5,763 nt of DNA from Candidatus Segetimicrobium genomatis (lineage in GTDB: Bacteria; Sysuimicrobiota; Sysuimicrobiia; Sysuimicrobiales; Segetimicrobiaceae): positions 1-5,763 of the forward strand of contig VBAN01000250.1 in assembly GCA_005882445.1 (NCBI GenBank), in the 5' to 3' direction. Below are positions 1 to 5,458 of this stretch, piece by piece (positions within the stretch are counted from its first letter, which is position 1; each line of letters opens with the position of its first letter). Below the pieces are notes generated by a model. That model made no database searches and was not told the origin of the DNA. It worked only from the letters and a program-made list of their open reading frames with translations. The translations under genes were made by a program, and so were the position numbers.

Positions 1-1702
1 CGCTCCCCGAGGCCTGGAGATAGAGCGGCTCGACGTAGAGGAGCGCGTCGGAGACCGGGATGACGAGCAGGTTGCCGCGGATGACCTGGGAGCCCTGCTG
101 GTTCCACAAGGCCAGCTGGCTCGAGATCAACGGATCCTGGTTGATCCGGGCTTCGATCTGCATCGGTCCGAACACCGTGCGGTCCTTTGGAAACCGGTAG
201 ACGAGCAGCCGGCCGTAGTGCGGCATGTCGCTCCGGCCGGCCATCCAGGCCACCATGTTGTCCTTGCCCGCGGGGGTGAACGGGAGGATAAGCGCAAACT
301 CCTCGCCCTGGGCGGGATCCAACCGCAGCGTGACGTAATAGGGCTCCAGGGGCTGGGCGGCGCCGGTGAACAGCTCATTGGGGAACACCCAGAGATCCTC
401 GCGATTGTAGAAGACCCGCGGATCCTTCATGTGAAACGTGGAGTACACCTGAGCCTGGAGCGTGAACAGGTCTTCGGGATACCGGAGGTGGGAGACGAGC
501 GAGGGCGGAAGCGCCTCCATCGGCCGGAAGAGACCGGGAAAGATCCTGCCGTAGACCTGCACGAGCGGGTCCTGAGGATCCACGACGTAGAAGCGGGTCG
601 CGCCGTCGTAGGCGTCCACGACGGCCTTCACGGAGTTGCGGATGTAATTGAGCCCCCCCACCGGGCGCGAGTACGGATATCCGCCGCTGGTGGTGTAGGC
701 GTCGACGATCCAGTACAGGCGGCCGTCGGCGAGCACCAGGTAGGGATCGTGGTCGAGGGTCAGCATGGGAGCCAGGTGGGCGACCCGCTCCATCACCTCG
801 CGGTGAAAGATCACCCGGCTCTCGGCCGTCACATCGTTGCTCAGCAGCAGCTGCGATGCCCCGAACCGGGTCGCAAACGCGAGCTTCGCCAGCGGGGCGG
901 AGAGGGGCACGCCGCCGCTCCCCGCGTACGACGTGTATGCGTTCTGGTCGCCCCGGGCGTAGTCCAGCTCCTTTGTGCGCGTCTTCACGATCACGTACTG
1001 GGTGGCGAGCAGGCCATAGTACAACTCCGGCCGCTCGATCCGGAACCCGATGGGGCTCTGCGGCGGGATGTCCTTGATATAGAACTCGGGCAAGCCCTCC
1101 GCGGTGAGCCGGTTCACCGGGTTCATCACCAGCCCGTAGCCGTGCGTGAACACGAGGTGGTCGTTGACCCACGTTCGCGCCTCGGCGGTGGATGCCCACG
1201 CTCGTAAACGTGTAGTACAGCCGCAGCCCCTGGAGCTGCAGGTACGTGCGCAGGAGAGGCCGGTAATCCCACAGCCGGACGTTATCGAGGACCGCGCGGT
1301 TGGCCTGGACGATCGCCGGGGTCAGGGTCTCGGTGGCGGGGAACGACTGCTCCTGCACCTGATCGAGGTTGTAGGCGTGGAGGGTCGCCTCGATACTGTT
1401 CCGGATATAGGGGGCCTCCCGGTCCAGTTCGTTGGGGGTCACCTCAAACTGCTGGACGGCGGACGGGTAGAGGCTGGTGCCGCCGATCCAGACGACAATC
1501 GTCAGGGCCAGGGAGCCGATCGCCAGACGCATGGTCCGCAGCCACGCCGAGGACAACAGCAGCAGGCCGGAGGCGGCCGCGAGCACCATCAGGAGGCGGA
1601 GGGCCGGGAGCGTGGCGTGCAGGTCCGCGTACGCCGCGCCGAAGACGGCGCCGCGCGGCGAGAACAAGAGGCCGTAGGCGTCCAGCCAGAACCCCGCGGC
1701 CC

Positions 1703-1716
1703 GCAGCAGCAGCAGC
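1703..1716. repeat. Short CTG/CAG trinucleotide tract at the first UPF0182 break
   Basis: Four GCA units plus GC on the plus strand (CTG on the coding strand) sit exactly where the UPF0182 reading frame switches. In the downstream frame the tract encodes the LLLL preceding RAAGFWLDAY, and in the upstream frame it gives CCCC. Leucine runs are normal at this place in the family, so the tract itself need not be abnormal. A short tandem repeat is a plausible end point for a slippage deletion. Confidence 0.6.
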
Positions 1717-1779
1717 GGTCGAGATAATAGCCCGCCGCCGCGATGAGCAGCGCGACGAACGTCCACGCAAACAGCCAAT

Positions 1780-1797
1780 CGTACACCGCGGTGTACG
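1780..1797. repeat. Perfect 18-bp palindrome inside UPF0182
   Basis: The bases CGTACACCGCGGTGTACG read identically on both strands. They lie in the coding region for the PAYTAVYDWL stretch of UPF0182. No spacer is present, so this is a dyad of the type bound by dimeric proteins rather than a natural RNA hairpin with a loop. It may simply follow from the codons used. Confidence 0.5.
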
Positions 1798-2265
1798 CCG
1801 GCAGCGTGAACACGTAGAATCCGATGTCGCGGTGAAAGATAGTATCCTGAATCCCGAAGGGGACGCGGTGGAGCCAGGCCTGAAACGTCGGCCATGACCC
1901 CGCCGCCGCCTGGCCGGCCAGCACGCTCACCACCGCGGCACCGAACGCCGCCAGGACGCTGGGACGAAGGCGGATCCCTTGCTGGTACCCGCGGCTCCCC
2001 GAGGGCCGCAGGTCGATGACCCGCGGGATCGGGCGCAGGCGCAGGAGCGGGCGGATGTCGAGCCAGAGGATGAGGAACACCGCCAGCGCCGCCGCCAGGC
2101 CCACGGCCGCCGCCGAGACGATCGGGACCCAGAAGACGGCGCGATAGCCGACCTCCCCGAACCACAGCCACTCCGTGTACGCGCGGGCGAGCCTCGGCAA
2201 CAAGAAGAGGAGGAGCACCAGGAGGACGAGCAGCGTCTGACGGAGCCGTGCCAGCCAGGAGATCA

Positions 2266-2274
2266 TGGTACAAT
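2266..2274 (+). promoter_or_regulatory. Extended -10 promoter for the sufT-like gene
   Basis: TGG followed by TACAAT (hexamer at 2269-2274) matches an extended -10 element (TGn plus a TATAAT variant). No good -35 is visible, which is usual for extended -10 promoters. Transcription would start near 2281, giving a leader of about 27 nt before the ATG at 2308. The element overlaps the start codon of the divergent UPF0182 gene, so the two genes may interfere with each other's expression. Confidence 0.45.
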
Positions 2275-2307
2275 ATCACCGGACGGCATGATCAGGAGAT
2301 GAACACG

Positions 2308-2619
2308 ATGGTCACGCGAGATCAGGTCATTGACGTGCTGAAGACCTGCTTCGATCCCGAGATCCCGGTGAACATCTGGGATCTGGGGCTGATCTACGAC
2401 ATCACGATCGTCGGCGGGGCCGTGAGTATCAAGATGACGCTGACCGCCGTGGGATGCTCGCTGGGCCCGCAGCTGGTCAGCGAGATCGAAGCGAAGATCT
2501 CCTGCACCGACGGCGTCGAGGACTGCAAAGTCGAGATGGTCTGGAGCCCGCCGTGGTCGCCCGAGCGGCTGAGCGACGATGGCCGGCTGTCGCTGCAGGC
2601 GATGGGCTTTCCGGTCTGA
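2308..2619 (+). CDS. SufT/MIP18-type (DUF59) iron-sulfur cluster assembly protein
   Basis: A 103-residue protein consisting of a single MIP18/DUF59 domain. Diagnostic features are DPEIPVNIWDLGLIYDI at residues 16-32, MTLTAVGCSLGPQL at 43-56 with the conserved cysteine Cys50 of the family, and the tail VWSPPWSPERLS at 78-89 ending in GF. Members (SufT, PaaD-like, MIP18) act in the cytoplasm in maturation of Fe-S proteins. The start at 2308 is preferred because AGGAG at 2294-2298 lies 9 nt upstream. The in-frame ATG at 2299 abuts that site and is too close, and one at 2248 lies upstream of the promoter. It is the first gene of a two-gene unit with the receiver-like gene. No sufBCD genes are adjacent, so whether it is SufT proper or a stand-alone relative cannot be told. 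Confidence 0.88.
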   Translation: MVTRDQVIDVLKTCFDPEIPVNIWDLGLIYDITIVGGAVSIKMTLTAVGCSLGPQLVSEIEAKISCTDGVEDCKVEMVWSPPWSPERLSDDGRLSLQAMGFPV

Positions 2620-2620
2620 G

Positions 2621-3007
2621 ATGAGCGCAGGCCTCTCGGTCGTCGTGGCCGGCGACGACCTGCTCTTCTCGACCCGGATCGCGTCGGCGCTCACCGGCTG
2701 CGGCCACCGGCCCCGTCTCGTCAGCTCGCTTCCCGACTTCCACGCCGCCCTCACCGCGGGGCCCGACGCCGCCATCCTCAACCTGGCGTCGCACCGGCTG
2801 GATGCCGCGGCCGCGATCCGGCTGGCCAAGGCCGACCCGGTCACCCGAGCGATTCCCCTGCTGGGCTTCTGCGGGCACGCGGACGCCCCACGGCAGGCCG
2901 CCGCGCGGGCCGCCGGGTGCGATCTTGTGGCCACGAACGGTGCCGTCGCCGCCAACCTGCCGCGCCTCCTCGAGGAACTCCTGGCCGCCACACGCGCTAC
3001 GCCGTAG
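2621..3007 (+). CDS. Degenerate response-regulator receiver (pseudo-receiver) domain protein
   Basis: A 128-residue stand-alone protein with a CheY-like alpha/beta pattern: first strand LSVVVAGDD with the acidic pair Asp12-Asp13, PDAAILNL (48-55) at the phosphorylation strand, IPLLGFCGHAD (78-88) at the fourth strand, and AAGCDLVATNGAVAANLPRLLEELL at the end. The residue at the phospho-acceptor position is Asn54 instead of Asp, and the conserved Lys after strand five is absent (VATNGAV). Standard phosphotransfer is therefore unlikely, and the domain would act as a binding module or conformational sensor. The start codon lies 1 nt after the stop of the SufT-like gene, which implies translational coupling. 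No output domain and no neighbouring kinase are present. The fold call rests on pattern, not on a search. Confidence 0.7.
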   Translation: MSAGLSVVVAGDDLLFSTRIASALTGCGHRPRLVSSLPDFHAALTAGPDAAILNLASHRLDAAAAIRLAKADPVTRAIPLLGFCGHADAPRQAAARAAGCDLVATNGAVAANLPRLLEELLAATRATP

Positions 3008-4226
3008 GCACCCGAGCATACCAGTCCGTATACTGCTGCGCGCAGGCCGCGCGCAGCGCATCTTCTGATTCCACCGCCGCCCCAAACCGGGTAATGGCGC
3101 AGGCGTCGAGCGGGAGCGACGGCTGGCCGGTGAGAACCAGTTCCGCGAGCGTTGCGCCCACCGCGGGAGAAATCGAGAGCCCGCCGACGCAGCACCCGCA
3201 GGCGACGAAGAATCCCTCGATCCCGGGCACCGGCCCAACGATGGGGCGGCCGTCGGCCGTCATCGTCGGCAGCCCCCCGCGGTGCTCGCGCACGCCGATG
3301 CCCTTGTCGACGAGCACCTGGTCGCGGACCAACTGCGCCAGTCGCTCCAGGACGCTCATGTCGAGCGGCAGATCCCCGATCTGAAAATCGGGTGAGGCCG
3401 TGCTCATGTCGTAGAACTGAGGATCGCGCTCGTAGCCGCCCATCAAGAGCCCCCCTTGATGGGGCCGCATGTAGACGCAGGCGTCGTAGATCCGGCAGAT
3501 GGCGTGGCTGGCATCGACCCCCGGGATCCGCTGCGTGATGTAGAGCTGGTGCCGCACCGGAACGATGGGAACGGGGATCCCAGCCTGTTCCGCCAACAGC
3601 CTGGCCCAGGCGCCGGCCGCGTCGACGACGATGGGGGCGCGGATCTCCCCCTGGCTCGTCGTCACGCCGACCACGTGCCCGTCCTCGATGCCAATCCCGG
3701 TGACGCGCGTGTTGGGAAGGAGGACGGCGCCCTGCTCCTCGGCGGCCCGCGCATATCCCAGCGGCAGCTGACCCGGCTCTTCGAGGTAGAGATCCGTGGG
3801 CGTGTACGCGATGAGACGGATGTCCCGCGGGCGGATGAGCGGAGCGAGCAGTGACATCTCGTCGAAGGACACTTCGGACGTCTCGAGGCCCAAGGCCTGC
3901 CCGGCGGCGATCTCCGCCCGGATCACCGCCTCATCCTTTTCGCCCCGCGCAATGTTAACGCTGCCCGGCTGGACGTAGGTGAGCGGCTGCCCCGTCTCCT
4001 CGGCGAAGCGCACGATCTTCTGGACGCTCAAGATGGCCATGTGGGACACGTCCGGATCGGGCCGCACCTGCTTGGTCAACCCGGCCGCCCGCGGCGAGGT
4101 TTGCGACGCGATCTCGTGGGCGTCCACGACGACGACGCCCTCCTGTCCCAGCGCGGTGAGGTGGTAGGCGGTGCTCGCGCCGAACGCGCCCGACCCAATG
4201 ACCACGACCCCGGCTTCGTCGACCAC
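2997..4226 (-). CDS. FAD-dependent oxidoreductase, DAO family (sarcosine oxidase beta / glycine oxidase-like)
   Basis: With a GTG start at 4226 the protein has 409 residues, normal for the family. It begins with an FAD-binding Rossmann motif VVVIGSGAFGAS (GxGxxG at 11-16) and a ribose-binding acidic residue at the end of strand two (VVVVDAHE, Asp35). The C-terminal family signature follows: HRGGLPTMTADGRPIVGPVPG near 314-334, then CGCCVGGLSISPAVG near 343-357. These proteins oxidise amines of small amino acids (sarcosine, glycine, proline, D-amino acids). Substrate cannot be read from sequence, and no sox partner subunits flank it. GTG is chosen because GGAG lies at 4238-4241, 11 nt upstream. 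The in-frame ATG at 4313 would add 29 polar, Arg/Pro-rich residues and has no Shine-Dalgarno. The 3' end overlaps the convergent receiver gene by 11 bp. Confidence 0.88.
   Translation of the reverse strand: MVDEAGVVVIGSGAFGASTAYHLTALGQEGVVVVDAHEIASQTSPRAAGLTKQVRPDPDVSHMAILSVQKIVRFAEETGQPLTYVQPGSVNIARGEKDEAVIRAEIAAGQALGLETSEVSFDEMSLLAPLIRPRDIRLIAYTPTDLYLEEPGQLPLGYARAAEEQGAVLLPNTRVTGIGIEDGHVVGVTTSQGEIRAPIVVDAAGAWARLLAEQAGIPVPIVPVRHQLYITQRIPGVDASHAICRIYDACVYMRPHQGGLLMGGYERDPQFYDMSTASPDFQIGDLPLDMSVLERLAQLVRDQVLVDKGIGVREHRGGLPTMTADGRPIVGPVPGIEGFFVACGCCVGGLSISPAVGATLAELVLTGQPSLPLDACAITRFGAAVESEDALRAACAQQYTDWYARVPTA
3035..3057. terminator. GC-rich hairpin between convergent genes, possible terminator
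   Basis: GCTGCGCGC at 3035-3043 is perfectly complementary to GCGCGCAGC at 3049-3057 across a 5-nt loop (AGGCC). It lies 28 nt past the stop of the receiver gene and inside the last codons of the convergent oxidoreductase gene. No T-tract follows on either strand, so it is not a canonical intrinsic terminator. Position and strength suggest it may stall or protect the 3' end of the plus-strand transcript. Confidence 0.35.
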
Positions 4227-4339
4227 GCTTACATTTGCTCCAATCGGCTCATCCCTTGGGCTGTTCGGGGTCCTTCGACACACTTTCCACGCGCGCGGGC
4301 GGGTCTCCCCCATAACACCGGTGCCGGCTTAGCGCGTTT

Positions 4340-4371
4340 GCGGGATTGCAAGCAGGCATGAGCTAATCCCC
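4340..4371 (-). pseudogene. tRNA-Ala(TGC)-like remnant
   Basis: On the minus strand, GGGGATTAGCTCA (4371-4359) matches the acceptor 5' strand plus D-stem 5' strand of a typical bacterial tRNA-Ala. It is followed by GCCTGCTTGCA (4357-4347), resembling the tRNA-Ala anticodon arm (CCTGCTTTGCA) minus one T, and by ATCCCGC (4346-4340), as in the T-arm. The order is correct, but most of the D-loop and D-stem 3' strand, the anticodon 3' strand, the variable loop and the T-stem 5' strand are missing. What remains can fold as a simple hairpin (GGGATT/AATCCC) and could not be a working tRNA. The comparison is from memory of tRNA-Ala sequences. Chance similarity is not excluded. Confidence 0.35.
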
Positions 4372-4433
4372 GGAATTTTCAGGTTTTCCAGACCCTTGAG
4401 GTGCGCTCCCGGGGCAGATCCCAACCGCGAGCC

Positions 4434-4463
4434 TTGATGCAAACATACGTTCGGTATTATACT
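4434..4463 (+). promoter_or_regulatory. Sigma70-type promoter for the RecA-like/PolB cassette
   Basis: TTGATG at 4434-4439 and TATACT at 4458-4463 are separated by 18 bp. An alternative -10 is TATTAT at 4455-4460 with a 15-bp spacer. This short AT-rich patch stands out in a GC-rich region and lies 26 bp before the ATG at 4490, so transcription would start near 4470 with a very short leader of about 20 nt. No LexA-type box of a form I recognise is seen around it. Confidence 0.55.
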
Positions 4464-4487
4464 GGAACCACTCCAGAAGGTGGTGCC
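4464..4487 (+). promoter_or_regulatory. Inverted repeat over transcription start and ribosome binding site
   Basis: ACCAC at 4467-4471 pairs with GTGGT at 4480-4484 across an 8-nt loop. After one A/G mismatch the stem continues with GG at 4464-4465 and CC at 4486-4487. The Shine-Dalgarno AAGG (4477-4480) sits in the loop and at the base of the 3' arm, 9 nt before the ATG at 4490. The element could be an operator for a dimeric repressor just downstream of the -10, or a small RNA hairpin that modulates translation. If transcription starts near 4470, part of the 5' arm would be absent from the RNA, which favours the operator reading. Confidence 0.35.
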
Positions 4488-4489
4488 CA

Positions 4490-5140
4490 ATGGCCGTGTC
4501 CCGCCTACCCATCCCCCTCCCCCAGCCGCTCGGCGGCCTTGTGCTGTTTACAGGAGACGAGAGCGTCCTGCCGCTGAGCCAGCTCCTGTGCCTCCAATAT
4601 CTCGGGCGCGGCGAGCCGGTGGTGCTGGTGGATGGGGCGAACGCCTTCAACCCTTACCTGCTCTCCGATGCCGCTCGAGCGGAGGGACTCGACCTCCGCC
4701 GGGTGCTGGACGCGGTGCACCTCTCGCGGGCATACACCTGCCACCAGCTCGAGGCGCTGTTCAGCGAGCATCTCCCCCAGGCGATCGCCGCGTTCCGCCC
4801 GGGAGCGATCCTCTGCCTCGGCCTGCTCGATCTCCTGTACGACGAGGACGTCCCGGTCACAGAAGCCTCCCGCATTTTCCGGCGCCTCGCCTCCGCGATC
4901 GTCGAGATGGCCCCCCGCCTCCCCATCCTGGCCGCCTGCCCCGACCCGGCGCTGCCCGATCGCGAGCGGTCGCACACCCGCGGGACGTTCGGCGACAGGC
5001 TGCGCGGTCTCGCCAGCTGGCACTTTACCGCCCGGCCGGATGGCGAGCGTGTCTGGATCGCGCGGGAGCGGCCCGATCCCGCCCGGTGGGAGTGGGCGCT
5101 GCGCCTTCGGCCGGACCGCACCTTTCGGATGAGGCCGTAA
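4490..5140 (+). CDS. RecA/Rad51-fold protein lacking Walker A
   Basis: A 216-residue protein. Residues 44-91 follow the RadA/Rad51 core closely: VVLVDGANAFNP (44-55) matches the RadA segment VxYIDTExxFxPER, GLDLRRVLDAV (66-76) matches GLDPxxVLDNI, and LSRAYTCHQLEALF (78-91) matches the ARAYNxxHQ region. GAILCLGLLDLLYDEDVP (105-122) is in the Walker B position. The expected P-loop GxxxxGK[ST] is replaced by LFTGDESVLPLSQ (19-31), so ATP binding in the usual way is unlikely and the role may be structural or DNA/partner binding. The ATG at 4490 has AAGG 9 nt upstream. The stop TAA directly abuts the next start. Lacking a linked search, I place it as a RecA-superfamily relative, analogous to ImuA or RadB-type accessory proteins. 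Position before a probable DNA polymerase supports a repair role. Confidence 0.65.
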   Translation: MAVSRLPIPLPQPLGGLVLFTGDESVLPLSQLLCLQYLGRGEPVVLVDGANAFNPYLLSDAARAEGLDLRRVLDAVHLSRAYTCHQLEALFSEHLPQAIAAFRPGAILCLGLLDLLYDEDVPVTEASRIFRRLASAIVEMAPRLPILAACPDPALPDRERSHTRGTFGDRLRGLASWHFTARPDGERVWIARERPDPARWEWALRLRPDRTFRMRP

Positions 5141-5458
5141 ATGGGCCGCACCGTTCCCACGATGACGCAACTCGTCCAGAGCGAGGAGGACCTGTGGGCC
5201 CCGTTCCGCCGCGCGCTCAGGGCGGAGGACCGCGTCGCATTCGACCGGCTCTTTGCCGCCGCCCGGCATTACGCCGCCGTCGCCAGCTACGCCGCCCGGC
5301 CCGTGCCCTTCGAGGCGATCCTGCTGTCGATGCTCCTGGAGGCGATGAAGGCCATCCAACACCTGGAGACCGAGATCACCGCGCTCCGCGCAGAACCCTC
5401 CGCCGGCCGCGGAGATCCGCTGCATGGAAAGCCACCCGCTCTCCGCCCACCTGTTTGA
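5141..5458 (+). CDS. Small helical hypothetical protein between RecA-like and PolB genes
   Basis: A 105-residue protein of unknown function. Residues about 13-76 look almost entirely helical and are rich in Ala, Leu, Arg and acidic residues: DLWAPFRRALRAEDRVAFDRLFAAARHYA, then ARPVPFEAILLSMLLEAMKAIQHLETEI, which could form an amphipathic helix or short coiled coil. The C-terminus (AEPSAGRGDPLHGKPPALRPPV) is Gly/Pro-rich and probably disordered. No signal peptide or membrane segment is seen. The ATG at 5141 directly follows the upstream TAA and has GAGG at 5131-5134, 6 nt away. The alternative ATG at 5162 has no Shine-Dalgarno. It overlaps the next gene by 35 nt, so all three genes are likely translationally coupled. 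A bridging or processivity role with the polymerase is a guess from context. Confidence 0.7.
   Translation: MGRTVPTMTQLVQSEEDLWAPFRRALRAEDRVAFDRLFAAARHYAAVASYAARPVPFEAILLSMLLEAMKAIQHLETEITALRAEPSAGRGDPLHGKPPALRPPV

Larger units (their letters stand above)
1..2266 (-). pseudogene. UPF0182 (COG1615) integral membrane protein, broken by two frameshifts, C-terminus outside window
   Basis: The start at 2266 gives a hydrophobic N-terminus (MISWLARLRQ, then membrane segments near residues 9-26 and 45-68) with the family-type stretch YTEWLWFGEVGY and later FHRDIGFYVF. This frame runs to about 1715, then continues out of frame to a stop at 1589. Homology resumes in a second frame from about 1715 to 1200 (GFWLDAYGLLFSPRG, VTPNELDREAPYI, NVRLWDYRPLLRTY) and returns to the first frame from about 1183 to base 1 (TWVNDHLVFTHGYGLVMNPV, EGLPEFYIKDIPP, GGLNYIRNSVK, FHMKDPRVFYNREDLW). 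I read the last segment through and found no stop. These are hallmark UPF0182 blocks. From memory of the family, about 20-30 residues are missing at each junction. Function is unknown in the family: multi-pass N-terminal half, large extracytoplasmic C-terminal half. As written, only a 225-residue truncated protein would be made. True decay and an assembly error are both possible. Confidence 0.85.

Noticed and set aside
218..1207. A 329-codon plus-strand open frame opposite UPF0182
   Set aside because: It is the antisense shadow of the UPF0182 third segment. It has no recognisable domain and a composition typical of high-GC antisense frames.
1703..1716. Programmed ribosomal frameshifting at the CTG tract
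   Set aside because: A conserved stretch of the protein seems to be absent at the junction, which frameshifting would not explain, and no slippery heptamer is visible.
375..2279. A 634-codon minus-strand open frame taken as one protein
   Set aside because: Only its middle part (about 1200-1715) encodes UPF0182 sequence. The two ends are out-of-frame, Arg/Pro/Gly-rich readings produced by the two breaks.
4227..4313. N-terminal extension of the oxidoreductase to the ATG at 4313
   Set aside because: No Shine-Dalgarno, a polar extension foreign to the family, and a better-placed GTG directly before the FAD-binding motif.
4227..4433. A glycine or other riboswitch in the leader of the amine oxidoreductase
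   Set aside because: I looked for the conserved cores of the glycine, SAM and cobalamin classes on the minus strand and found none. Only the tRNA-like fragment stands out.
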